Shown piece after piece: positions 24,214-32,321 of a DNA stretch of 49,915 nt. Source of the DNA: an uncultured Collinsella sp. (GTDB lineage: Bacteria; Actinomycetota; Coriobacteriia; Coriobacteriales; Coriobacteriaceae). The notes beneath the pieces are model-generated. The model did no database searches, was not told the origin of the DNA, and was given only the letters and a program-made list of their open reading frames with translations. The position numbers and the translations under genes were made by a program. The stretch's first letter is position 1, and the number at the start of each line of letters is the position of its first letter. The stretch spans positions 1-49,915 of the forward strand of contig URSO01000007.1 in the NCBI GenBank assembly GCA_900550415.1, written 5' to 3'.

Positions 24214-25306
24214 CCATGCTCACCACCTTGGCTCGATCAAGCAGGTCATCGGTAAAGTACCCCAGGTTGGTCGTGGTTATGACCGTCTGGATATCATCGC
24301 CAATCAGCCGCAGGAAAGCGCCGCGACGCTCGCCGTCGAGCTCGCTCATCACGTCGTCCAAAAGCAGCAGTGGGGCGGTGCCCAGGACATCGCGAGCCAC
24401 GGCAACCTCGGCCACCTTCCAGGACAGCACCAGCGTGCGCTGCTGTCCTTGGCTGGCAAATGAACGGGCGGAGCGACCAGCCACGGTGAACTCGATCTCG
24501 TCGCGATGCGGTCCCACCAACGTCACGCCGCGGCGAATTTCCTCGTCGGCATGCTCGTCAAGGGCAGCCAGCATGCGCTCGTACGCCCAACCCTTCAGCT
24601 CTTCGCGATCCTCGACCTGGGGCAAATCCCCCAGCGTGGACGCATAGGTCACGTTGGCAGCCTCGCCGGACGCCACTTGCCCGTAGGCAGTGTGCACATG
24701 GCCCGCCAGCCGGTCGAGTAGGGCCAACCGGTGCACGAGCAGGGCCGAGCCCGCGCGAGCAATCGAATCGTTCCACGCGCCGAGCATCTCGCGACAGCAC
24801 CAGGTCTCCTTGAGCAGGGCGTTACGCTGGGTCACGCAGCGCCCATAGGTGCTCGCAAGATCGGCATAACGCGCGCTCAGCTGCATGCCAAAGTCATCGA
24901 GGGCGGCGCGGCGCACACTGGCGCCTCGCTTAACCATGTCCAGATGGTCGGGGCAAAACAGCACGCTCGGCAGAATCCCGCGCACACCGGCGGCAGAGCA
25001 TCTCTTGCCGTTGCGACTAAACGAGCGCTTACCGTCCTCCGCGCTCAATCCCATATCAAGCACGCGGCCGTCGCCCTCGAGCCTCAGCTCGATCTTGCAC
25101 GAGCCCACGCCGTCATGGACGAGCTCGGCTGCGGTCGGATGCCTAAACGAGGCGCCGCTCGTCAGCAGCTGCAGCGCCTCTATGAGATTGGTCTTTCCCG
25201 CCGCGTTGGGTCCCGCAAGTATCGTCACGCCCTCGTCCAGGGCAAGGCGATAGCTATCGAAGCTGCGGTAGTGCGCGACGGAAAGTTCGCGGGCGAACAT
25301 GGTCAT
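24200..25306 (-). CDS. recF: DNA replication/repair protein RecF
   Basis: A 368-residue SMC-like ATPase. Walker A GPNAAGKTN is near residue 33, the ABC signature region is SQGQQRTLVLSWKVAE, and Walker B LLLLDDVMSELD is near 325. It loads RecA at single-strand gaps with RecO and RecR. It begins 9 bases after the dnaN stop and overlaps the DUF721 gene, forming a dnaN-recF-DUF721 operon. The length is normal. Confidence 0.96.
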   Translation of the reverse strand: MTMFARELSVAHYRSFDSYRLALDEGVTILAGPNAAGKTNLIEALQLLTSGASFRHPTAAELVHDGVGSCKIELRLEGDGRVLDMGLSAEDGKRSFSRNGKRCSAAGVRGILPSVLFCPDHLDMVKRGASVRRAALDDFGMQLSARYADLASTYGRCVTQRNALLKETWCCREMLGAWNDSIARAGSALLVHRLALLDRLAGHVHTAYGQVASGEAANVTYASTLGDLPQVEDREELKGWAYERMLAALDEHADEEIRRGVTLVGPHRDEIEFTVAGRSARSFASQGQQRTLVLSWKVAEVAVARDVLGTAPLLLLDDVMSELDGERRGAFLRLIGDDIQTVITTTNLGYFTDDLLDRAKVVSMGETC

Positions 25307-25315
25307 GGCGCAGCG

Positions 25316-26419
25316 CTAGATGCGGACCGGCATGACCAGGTACAGGTAGTTGATCTTGTCGTAGGACTTGAAGATGCCCGCCTGCGAGTAGCTCTTGAGC
25401 TCCAGCGTGATCTCCTTCTCCTTGGACAGGGCATTGAGGCAGCCGAAGATGTAGTGGTAGTTGAAGGCGATGGTACCCGACTCGCCCTCGGCCCCGACAT
25501 CGATCGTCTCCTGCGCAAGGTCCTGGTCATTGGAAATGGAGGACAGGCCCATCTGCCCGTTCTCGACATCGATCTCGAACTTGACGGCGGGGTTGGCGCT
25601 CGCGATAACGGCCACGCGCTTGAGGGCGGCGTTAAAGGCGGCGACGTCGATCTTGACGCTCGTCACGCACGAATCGGGGATGAGCTGCTTGTAGTTGGGG
25701 TACACGCCCTCGATGCGGCGCGACACGTAGGTGGTGTTGCCGGCCTCGAAGACGACCTGGGTGTCGGTAGCCCCGATCATAATGGTCGCCTGGCTGGCCA
25801 TGATGTTCAGCGCGTCGTTAAAGGCGTCGGCTGGAACGTTGAGCTCAAAGGAGCCCTCGAGGGTCGAGGTCTCGACCTGCGTATCGCACACGGCCAAGCG
25901 GAAGGAATCGGTCGCCACCAGGCGCACGGTGTTGTTCTCGACCTTCATGTGCACACCGCCCAGGATGGGGCGGGCCTTGTCGGTCGAGGTGACGCGCCAC
26001 ACGCGGCCGACCATTTCGGACAAGATATCGGTCGGCAGCTCCACGGCACTCTCGATGGCATAGGCCGGAAACTCGGGGAAGTCATTGGCATCGAGTGTGT
26101 TCAGGCGGAAAGAGCTCTTCTCGCAACTAATCAGCACCTGGCGCTCGGACAGCTCAAAGGTGACCGGAGCATCGGGGAGGGTCTTGGTGATATTGGAGAG
26201 CATCTTACAGGGGATAACCATCTCGCCCTCTTCTTCGACATGCGCCGCGATGCGATGACGGATCGAGATGGTGTAGTTAGAGGTCTGGAATTCCAAGATG
26301 CCGTCTTGCGCCTTGACGAGCACGCCCGACAGGATGGGAAGGGTGGATGCCGAAGCGACACCCTTCATAACGACGCCGATGGCTTGTGTAAGCGAGCTCT
26401 GGCTGACGGTGAACTTCAT
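25316..26419 (-). CDS. dnaN: DNA polymerase III beta clamp
   Basis: A 367-residue sliding clamp with three repeats of the clamp fold; the N-terminus MKFTVSQSSLTQAIGVVMKG and the C-terminal YLYLVMPVRI are typical. The final LVMPVRI carries the MPMRL-like end that contributes to the partner-binding cleft. The start is ATG with AAAGG ten bases upstream. Upstream is the 238-bp dnaA-dnaN gap with a very AT-rich stretch; downstream recF follows closely. Confidence 0.97.
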   Translation of the reverse strand: MKFTVSQSSLTQAIGVVMKGVASASTLPILSGVLVKAQDGILEFQTSNYTISIRHRIAAHVEEEGEMVIPCKMLSNITKTLPDAPVTFELSERQVLISCEKSSFRLNTLDANDFPEFPAYAIESAVELPTDILSEMVGRVWRVTSTDKARPILGGVHMKVENNTVRLVATDSFRLAVCDTQVETSTLEGSFELNVPADAFNDALNIMASQATIMIGATDTQVVFEAGNTTYVSRRIEGVYPNYKQLIPDSCVTSVKIDVAAFNAALKRVAVIASANPAVKFEIDVENGQMGLSSISNDQDLAQETIDVGAEGESGTIAFNYHYIFGCLNALSKEKEITLELKSYSQAGIFKSYDKINYLYLVMPVRI

Positions 26420-26657
26420 CTTTTAATACCTTTCTATAGATATAAATATCTTAATAATAGTAATAGCACTGACGAAACTGTTGATTACTCCCAAAGACGC
26501 AGGTCAGACCCAGAAAGAGAATCGACATCAACCTGTGTGCAACAGGGGTGGTTTTCCACGTTCAAAACCTGCGCAAAACTTTTCATCACCGCGGGTTGGG
26601 TTTTAGACACCTTATGCCCGTGGTTTCGACAAGTTTTCAACAGGTGTCTCTATTTCC
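26420..26657. other. dnaA-dnaN intergenic region, candidate oriC part with AT-rich element
   Basis: It has a run of almost pure A/T at 26440-26466 that could be a DNA unwinding element. Near the dnaA end are DnaA-box-like nonamers: TTTTCAACA (26634-26642), TTTTCCACG (26552-26560) and GTTTCGACA just before the first. The dnaN promoter must also lie here. In Bacillus the unwinding site is likewise between dnaA and dnaN. No perfect TTATCCACA is present. Confidence 0.55.
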
Positions 26658-28382
26658 CTACGAGCGCAGTGTAATTTTATCGCGCAGCGACTTGAGGTCT
26701 TCGGTGACGGTGCGGTCTTCCTGGATCATCTTCTGGACCTTTTTGTAACTCGTGCTGACGGTCGAGTGGTTGCGGTTGCCAAATTCGGCGCCCACCGCCG
26801 TGGTCGTCATCTCGCACATCTCGATGGCCAGGTAGATAGCGATATGGCGTGCTTTGGCGATATTGGCGTTGCGACGCGGGCCGATGAGCTCCTCGTGCGT
26901 CACGCCGTACTGCTCTTCGATGACGGATTGAACCGTCTGGACGTTGATCTTTTTGGCCGATGTGTCGAAGTACTGGCTGGCGATGGCGTCGATATCGTCA
27001 AAGGTGAGCTCCCCGCCCTGGCGCTCGCGGTCGCCCGCCTCGCCGGCGCAGCGCTCGCAAAAGCTCTCGAGTTCGCGGATGTTGGTGCCCGAGACCTCTG
27101 CCATGTGTTTAAAGTGCTCGTCGGTCAGGTGCCCGCCGTCGCCCCCGTAGGCCGCCAGCAACGAGTCGTCGCCTGCCTCGGGAGCGGCGACGATGGTGTT
27201 CTCGTAATAGCGCTGCAAGATCTTGTATTTCATCTCGTAGCTGGGCTCTGCGACCAGGCAGAGCATGCCGGCGTTGAAGCGGCTGGTCAGACGCTCGTCC
27301 ATGCTCAGGTCCTTGGGGGCGCGGTCTGCCGCGATGACGACCTTCTTGTTGTTGCGGATGAACTCGTCCATGAGCTGGAAAAAATAGTCCACGCTCGCGC
27401 GCTTGCCGATGATGTTTTGGATGTCATCGATGATGAGCACGTCCACGCCGTGGTACGCCTGCATGATGGGGGCGTTGCTCTTCTTTTGGCGGTCGAACTC
27501 GGTCATCAGGTCGTCCAGATATGCCTGGGAGTTGGCATACTTGACCTTGATCTCGGGCGACTTCTCGGCGAGCTCGTTTTTGATGGCAAGCAGCAGGTGC
27601 GTCTTGCCCAGGCCCGATTTGCCGTAGATGAACAGTGATGTGCACGTGCCGCGTTCGTCCGCGAGGGCGGCAAACTTGAGTGCCGAGCGATAGGCATGGC
27701 TGTTCTCGGGGCCGTAGACAAAGTTCTCAAAGGTAAATTTTGAGTTCGCGGCGAGTGGGGCTCCATCCGTATTCTGCTCGGCCGGCACGGTCGGTGCTGG
27801 CATGGGTGAAGCAGGGGTCACAGCTTGCGTGGATGTAGTCGGCGTTCCGCCCTTCATCTGCTTCATCATGCGACGAAAATCATCGGCCGAGAGCGTGTTC
27901 TTGATTGCAATGCCCGAATCCGCGCCCGCCGCTGCGTCGTGAGCGATGGGCATGTGCGTGACGGGCGCGTTCGTTGACGTCGCCGCCGCGGTCGGCAACG
28001 GTGTCATGGTTTCACGGGAAACATCGCCGTGCTGGTGCTCGATTGTCGGCACGGCGCCCGCGTCGGCCGGCGCCGCCGGGGAAGCAGCGGGAGCCGTGGC
28101 GGGCGCCGTCGCGGCAGCGGATTCGGCCGTTGCGCCTTGCGGTGCCGCGATATCGAGCGCGATCGGCGCAAAGGCGATTTCTTCCAGATAGGCCTCAATG
28201 GTCGGCTGATGCTTTTTGAGCTGCGCGATGGCAAAGCGCGAGGGGGCCTCGATCGTGAGCGTATCTTCGGTTAGGCTTATGGCGCGCGATTGCCCCAGCA
28301 TGTTGATGAGGCGTGCATCTTGGCCGTCGCGCTGGCAAAAGGCGATGGCATCCCCCAGGATGATGCTTGCTTCCTCGTCCAC
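26658..28382 (-). CDS. dnaA: chromosomal replication initiator DnaA
   Basis: A 574-residue initiator. Domain I spans about 1-80, followed by a long Ala/Pro/Thr-rich linker to about 212. The AAA+ domain has Walker A GKSGLGKTH (254-262), Walker B LIIDDIQN and the sensor/arginine region SMDERLTSRF. Domain IV has the signature FGNRNHSTV (534-542) where most DnaA have FGGRDHTTV; Asp becomes Asn and one Thr becomes Ser. The upstream basic loop reads AKARHIAIYL instead of the usual PRQIAMYL. The start is GTG after GGGAGA. The gene follows the GHKL-ATPase gene by 15 bases, so the two share a transcript. Confidence 0.97.
   Translation of the reverse strand: MDEEASIILGDAIAFCQRDGQDARLINMLGQSRAISLTEDTLTIEAPSRFAIAQLKKHQPTIEAYLEEIAFAPIALDIAAPQGATAESAAATAPATAPAASPAAPADAGAVPTIEHQHGDVSRETMTPLPTAAATSTNAPVTHMPIAHDAAAGADSGIAIKNTLSADDFRRMMKQMKGGTPTTSTQAVTPASPMPAPTVPAEQNTDGAPLAANSKFTFENFVYGPENSHAYRSALKFAALADERGTCTSLFIYGKSGLGKTHLLLAIKNELAEKSPEIKVKYANSQAYLDDLMTEFDRQKKSNAPIMQAYHGVDVLIIDDIQNIIGKRASVDYFFQLMDEFIRNNKKVVIAADRAPKDLSMDERLTSRFNAGMLCLVAEPSYEMKYKILQRYYENTIVAAPEAGDDSLLAAYGGDGGHLTDEHFKHMAEVSGTNIRELESFCERCAGEAGDRERQGGELTFDDIDAIASQYFDTSAKKINVQTVQSVIEEQYGVTHEELIGPRRNANIAKARHIAIYLAIEMCEMTTTAVGAEFGNRNHSTVSTSYKKVQKMIQEDRTVTEDLKSLRDKITLRS
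28008..28023 (-). promoter_or_regulatory. parS-like site inside dnaA
   Basis: On the minus strand TGTTTCCCGTGAAACC differs from the perfect parS (TGTTTCACGTGAAACA) at two positions. It encodes DVSRET in the DnaA linker. It may be a weak extra ParB site. Confidence 0.55.
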
Positions 28383-28397
28383 TATCTCTCCCGTTCT

Positions 28398-29750
28398 TTA
28401 GCTCTGAGCTCGCACGCGAGCGGCGCCGAGTTCGGTCAGATGGTATTTCTGGCCATGCTTGATGACCAAGCCGGCCTGCGCCAAGTCATTGAGCGTGCGT
28501 GACCAAGTGGGGGCCGAGTTTCCAAACGCCCTCGCCAGATCGGTAGCACCGCACGCTTGATTTTGCGCCAGATAGCCCAGCGCGGCGTTGCCGCGATCGC
28601 TTACGAACACGTCCGGTTGTGGCTGCGCATACTGATTTGCTGTATTAGGATACATCATTTGAGCTGCTGGTTGTTGAGAACTCTGCATCGGCGGCATTTG
28701 CTGTTGAAAACTTTGAGGCCACTGTTGGTAAGGCTGCGGAGGCATCTGCTGGGCCCAAGGGTTGTACTGCTGCTGCGGCATCTGCTGGTACGGCTGCTGA
28801 TATCCCTGCTGGTACTGTTGCGGGAACTGCTGGCCATACCCCAGTGACGGCATCTGCTGATATGGATATCCCTGTTGGTACGGCTGATAGCCCATTTGCT
28901 GGCCACTCGGTGCCCCCGTCGCCTGCTGCATTGCTGCTGCATCCTGATCCGCCAGCGGCATGGTCTCTGGCATGTTTGGCGGCATCGACATCGATGTCGC
29001 CTGGGGCTCTTGTGTAGGAAACATTCCGGGCTGCTGCATCTGTCCCACGGGGGGCTGCATCTGCTGCGTTGCCATGGGCTGCTGAGCAAAAGCTCCCGGC
29101 AGGGGGTATGTGGGCTGCTCCGTCTCGGGCCGCACGGCAGCACCGCGTCCGCCGGCACGCTCGATTTCCTGCACGCGTTTAGGGTTCAGGCTTACCGTAA
29201 CCACGGTGCCGTTGCCCATGTTGTCCTCGATGGATACGGCACCGCCGGCGTTTTCCAAATACTCCTGCACCATGGGAAACCCTGCTCCGGTTCCACGGAT
29301 ATAGCGCTTCATCTTGCTGTTTGCATTGGTAACGCCAAAGTCGAACGCGCGCTCCTTGTCGTCGATGCCGGGTCCTTGATCGGCAAAGCGGATGGTGTCT
29401 CCGCCGTCCAGAATCGAGATGATGGGCTCGGCAAAGTGCGCGTGGATAAAGTTTTCGACAATCTCGCGGATGACCATGAGCGAGATATGGCCACCTTGTT
29501 CTTTCATGCACTGGTAGACGGTGTTGGTGGTCTCTTCCAAATACGTGCGGACATCTTGCGGATCAATGACGATCACACGCGGTGTCGACAGCATGTCGTC
29601 ATAGACGGCGATGCGTGCGGCGTACATGGCTTTTGGCGCCTGCGTGGTCGTCTGCTCGCCTTCCTCACGCTCCTCGCGCACGCCGGTGATGTGCTCGTTG
29701 TCGGGTGCCGGGTCTCCGGAATCGACCATGGTGTAAAAGTCGTCAGACAT
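28398..29750 (-). CDS. origin-linked GHKL ATPase with Gln/Pro-rich linker and winged helix
   Basis: A 450-residue protein I do not recognise as a named family. Residues 85-195 form a GHKL ATP-binding domain: N-box REIVENFIHAHF, G1 FADQGPGID (122-130), G2 RGTGAGFPM (152-160). It has no HisKA, no phospho-acceptor His and no membrane segment, so it resembles an anti-sigma or SpoIIAB-type ATPase more than a sensor kinase. Residues ~205-380 are extremely rich in Gln, Pro, Met and Tyr (YQQ, PYQQ repeats). Residues ~385-448 look like a winged helix (GATDLARAFGNSAPTWSRTLNDL ... KHGQKYHLTELG). It is first in the dnaA transcript and faces rpmH across the candidate origin. Confidence 0.85.
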   Translation of the reverse strand: MSDDFYTMVDSGDPAPDNEHITGVREEREEGEQTTTQAPKAMYAARIAVYDDMLSTPRVIVIDPQDVRTYLEETTNTVYQCMKEQGGHISLMVIREIVENFIHAHFAEPIISILDGGDTIRFADQGPGIDDKERAFDFGVTNANSKMKRYIRGTGAGFPMVQEYLENAGGAVSIEDNMGNGTVVTVSLNPKRVQEIERAGGRGAAVRPETEQPTYPLPGAFAQQPMATQQMQPPVGQMQQPGMFPTQEPQATSMSMPPNMPETMPLADQDAAAMQQATGAPSGQQMGYQPYQQGYPYQQMPSLGYGQQFPQQYQQGYQQPYQQMPQQQYNPWAQQMPPQPYQQWPQSFQQQMPPMQSSQQPAAQMMYPNTANQYAQPQPDVFVSDRGNAALGYLAQNQACGATDLARAFGNSAPTWSRTLNDLAQAGLVIKHGQKYHLTELGAARVRAQS

Positions 29751-29993
29751 GCCGCTCGCAATCTTTCATAAGGTTTCGAACAAATAGTAGCTCACTGTGC
29801 AATGTTTCTCATCTTTCGACAATTTTTCAAAACCTGTTGAAAACTTTGGAAAACGGGCGAAAAGTTCTCAACATTGCCAACATGACCTGTTGAAAACTCG
29901 ATGAAATATCGTGAAAAGTTGCCATACATCGCTAAATCGAGCTTGGCTTATGGGGGAACCGTGTGAACTGCGCAACCTTTTACCTTTGATTTC
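29751..29993. other. candidate oriC segment with repeated DnaA-box-like nonamers
   Basis: The gap between the divergent dnaA and rpmH units holds two TGTTGAAAA (29835-29843, 29888-29896; reverse complement TTTTCAACA), one TTCTCAACA (29865-29873), and CTTTCGACA near 29813. All differ from TTATCCACA but resemble each other and the one at 26634. Spacing between boxes is about 20-30 bp. This is the best candidate for the DnaA-binding part of the origin and probably also contains the dnaA-operon promoter. Confidence 0.55.
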
Positions 29994-30023
29994 TTGACAT
30001 TTGAACATTGATTTCCCTACAAT
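29994..30023 (+). promoter_or_regulatory. sigma70-type promoter of the rpmH operon
   Basis: A perfect -35 TTGACA (29994-29999), 18-bp spacer and -10 TACAAT (30018-30023). The start point would be near 30030, leaving a 65-nt leader before rpmH. Confidence 0.88.
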
Positions 30024-30095
30024 CTTCAAGCTCACGTGTCTATATCTGCGTCCGCGCCCCCGCGGACACTCGAAATGCAGCAGGAGGAACTTAAG

Positions 30096-30230
30096 ATGAA
30101 GCGTACGTATCAGCCTAATAAGCGTAAGCGTGCCAAGACCCATGGCTTCCGTGCCCGTATGGCCACTAAGGGTGGTCGTGCCGTGCTCGCCCGTCGTCGC
30201 GCCAAGGGCCGCAAGCGTCTCACTGTCTAG
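30096..30230 (+). CDS. rpmH: ribosomal protein bL34
   Basis: 44 residues, MKRTYQPNKRKRAKTHGFRA..., ending GRKRLTV: the full and typical bL34. It is a very basic large-subunit protein. AGGAGGA precedes the ATG at 30096; the longer frame to 30036 is not used. It is first in the rpmH-rnpA-yidD-yidC-jag series, the standard order next to bacterial origins. Confidence 0.98.
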   Translation: MKRTYQPNKRKRAKTHGFRARMATKGGRAVLARRRAKGRKRLTV

Positions 30231-30250
30231 CAGCGATACACACATCTCGC

Positions 30251-30589
30251 ATGAAGACTATTAAGTCTCGGCAAGATTTCGAGCATGTGTTCAGTCAGGG
30301 GCGTCGTTTCAATCACCCTCTGATTCGAATGACCATATGTGAATCGGTTGGCGAAGGCGACTCCGGAAGGGTCGCCTTCGTTGGTGCTAAACGGCTCGGT
30401 TGTGCTGTCGTGCGCAACCGATCTAAGCGTGTGATGCGCGAGGCCGCCCGCAGCTGTGGATTTCCCGTTGCGGGTTATGACATCATCTTGTTCGCAACTC
30501 CCAAGACGAGGGTTTCCTCGCCGCAGGAGATGGACAAGGCATTGCGTTCGCTTATGAAACGCGCCGGCGTTGCCGGGGAGGAGCGATGA
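30251..30589 (+). CDS. rnpA: ribonuclease P protein component
   Basis: 112 residues. The central RNR motif is in CAVVRNRSKRVMREA, with the basic helix that contacts P RNA; FVGAKRLGC and GYDIILFA are further family marks. It helps RNase P RNA trim the 5' ends of tRNA precursors. It follows rpmH by 20 bases and overlaps yidD by 4. No clear Shine-Dalgarno sequence is visible, so translation may depend on coupling to rpmH. Confidence 0.96.
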   Translation: MKTIKSRQDFEHVFSQGRRFNHPLIRMTICESVGEGDSGRVAFVGAKRLGCAVVRNRSKRVMREAARSCGFPVAGYDIILFATPKTRVSSPQEMDKALRSLMKRAGVAGEER

Positions 30590-30810
30590 GCAATCACGTT
30601 TTGCGACGTGTTGCCATCGCTCCTATTCGCATATATCAACAGGTTATTTCGCCCTTATTGCCTGACGCCTGCATTTATTACCCAACGTGCTCGCAATACG
30701 CCATCCAGGCGATTGAGAAGTACGGTGTTTTGAGAGGCTGCTGGCTTGCCGTGAGGCGCATCGCTCGCTGCAATCCCCTGCACGTCGGCGGTTATGACCC
30801 TGTGCCCTAG
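30586..30810 (+). CDS. yidD: membrane protein insertion efficiency factor YidD
   Basis: 74 residues with the family pattern PIRIYQQVISPLLPDACIYYPTCSQYAIQAIEKYG ... RIARCNPLHVGGYDPVP, including the conserved Cys residues. It aids YidC-dependent membrane insertion at the inner face of the membrane. The ATG overlaps the rnpA stop, and a strong GGAGGAG lies just upstream inside rnpA. Confidence 0.95.
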   Translation: MSNHVLRRVAIAPIRIYQQVISPLLPDACIYYPTCSQYAIQAIEKYGVLRGCWLAVRRIARCNPLHVGGYDPVP

Positions 30811-30839
30811 CGGGCACTCGCTATCGGAGGAAAACTTAC

Positions 30840-31610
30840 ATGTGGGATTGGATCGTTAACATCCTTTTCGAGCTGCTCAAGCTCATCCAGACCTTTGCGG
30901 TCGACTGGGGCCTGTCCATCATCATCCTGGTGGTCATCATCCGTCTGCTGCTGACGCCGCTTATGCTCAAGTCGACCAAGTCGACGGCTCGCATGCAGGT
31001 GCTGCAGCCCAAGATGCTCGAGATCCAGGAGCGCTATGCCGACGATCCCCAGCGTCAGGCCGAGGAGATGCAGAAGTTCTACAGCGAGAACAAGTTCAAC
31101 CCCATGGCTGGTTGTCTGCCGCTTTTGATTCAGATGCCTATCCTGTTTGCCCTGTTTACGCTGCTTCGTAACCTGCCGCAGTACTTTAACGAGGGCACGT
31201 TCTCGTTCTTCAATATCCTGCCCGACCTGACCACCACGCCGAGCGCTTCCTTTGCCGATGGCTTTATGGTTGCACTGCCTGCGCTGGTCTGCCTGATCCT
31301 GTTCGCCGTCCTGACCCTGATTCCGCAGCTCTATATGTCGCGCAACCAGACCGGCCAGCAGGCCCAGAGCATGCGTATGATGGCCGTTGTCATGACGGTC
31401 ATGATGCTTTGGATGGGCTGGAGCCTTCCCGTTGGTGTTCTGCTGTACTACGACGTCTCGTCTGCTTGGCAGGTTATCCAGCAGATTTTTGTGACGCAGA
31501 AGGTCATCGACAAGGCGAAGGCCGATGAGGAGGAGCGTCTTAAGAACGCGCCGCTGCAGGTTGAGGTCACTCGTCGAGAGAAGAAGCCGCGCCCGCACAA
31601 GAAGAAGTAG
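30840..31610 (+). CDS. yidC: membrane protein insertase YidC/Oxa1
   Basis: A 256-residue insertase of the short Gram-positive type, without the large periplasmic domain of Gram-negative YidC. Hydrophobic segments occur at about 18-40, 100-115 (LLIQMPILFALFTLLRNL), 140-165 and 183-210. The conserved basic residue in the groove fits IIRLLLTPLMLKSTKS. The N-terminus (MWDWIVNILFELL) lacks a lipobox Cys. The tail is very basic (KKPRPHKKK) and can contact ribosomes. GGAGG lies 9 bases before the ATG. Confidence 0.95.
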   Translation: MWDWIVNILFELLKLIQTFAVDWGLSIIILVVIIRLLLTPLMLKSTKSTARMQVLQPKMLEIQERYADDPQRQAEEMQKFYSENKFNPMAGCLPLLIQMPILFALFTLLRNLPQYFNEGTFSFFNILPDLTTTPSASFADGFMVALPALVCLILFAVLTLIPQLYMSRNQTGQQAQSMRMMAVVMTVMMLWMGWSLPVGVLLYYDVSSAWQVIQQIFVTQKVIDKAKADEEERLKNAPLQVEVTRREKKPRPHKKK

Positions 31611-31655
31611 TCGGGATATCAATCTTATTTAGGTACCTAACTTTTGGAGTACGTT

Positions 31656-32225
31656 ATGTCTGAAGAGATCATCGAGGATATGCTTGAGGAGGTTGCCCCG
31701 CAGATTGCGGGCGATTATCCCGAGATTGCACAGCGCTACAAGGCCGGTGAAGAGCTGACCGATGAGGAGCTCGACACCATCGCCGATGTTGCGATTTCCA
31801 TTCTGCGTTCCATCCTTTCGCACTTCGATGCCGCCAACTCTCCTATTGATGAGTACGAGGGTGACGAGGGCGAGCTGATTTTGGATGTTACCGCTCCTGA
31901 TCTTGCTGTTCTCATTGGCCGTCATGGTCGTACCCTTGATGCCCTTCAGGTTATGTTCTCTTTGCTGGTGAGCCGCAAGCTTGGCTTTAGGTATCCGGTT
32001 GTAGTGGACGTCGAGGGATACAAGAGCCGCCGACAGGACAAGGTTGCCTCCATGGCTCAGTCTGCTGCCGAGCGTGCCATCCGCACTCATAAGAGTGTTT
32101 CGCTTCCGCCCATGAATGCCTACGAGCGCCGACTGGTTCACATTGCACTTCGTGGCAATGATGCCGTCGATACTCATTCTGAGGGTTCTGACCCCGATCG
32201 CCATGTGGTGATTGTTGCTCGATAA
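31656..32225 (+). CDS. jag: Jag/KhpB RNA-binding protein
   Basis: 189 residues. The first ~55 form an acidic helical lead (the Jag_N equivalent is short). Then come a KH domain with RHGRTLDALQVMFSLLVSRK and an R3H domain with SLPPMNAYERRLVHIAL and HSEGSDPDRHVVI. KhpB/Jag proteins bind RNA, often with KhpA. The start is ATG at 31656, with TTGGAG six bases upstream. A strong terminator right after the gene closes the rpmH operon. Confidence 0.94.
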   Translation: MSEEIIEDMLEEVAPQIAGDYPEIAQRYKAGEELTDEELDTIADVAISILRSILSHFDAANSPIDEYEGDEGELILDVTAPDLAVLIGRHGRTLDALQVMFSLLVSRKLGFRYPVVVDVEGYKSRRQDKVASMAQSAAERAIRTHKSVSLPPMNAYERRLVHIALRGNDAVDTHSEGSDPDRHVVIVAR

Positions 32226-32243
32226 TCTACTCGAGCTTATGCT

Positions 32244-32276
32244 AAGGGGACGTGGTTTCCACGTCCCCTTTTTTTG
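32244..32276 (+). terminator. terminator of the rpmH-jag operon
   Basis: AAGGGGACGTGG-TTT-CCACGTCCCCTT followed by further T residues; a perfect stem. Confidence 0.96.
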
Positions 32277-32321
32277 TCAAAAGTTCTCGATACACTGATT
32301 TTTGTCAGAAAGGAGCTTTCG

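Noticed and set aside
24731..26674. 647-codon plus-strand frame opposite recF and dnaN
   Set aside because: Spans two genuine minus-strand genes and an intergenic region; shadow frame.
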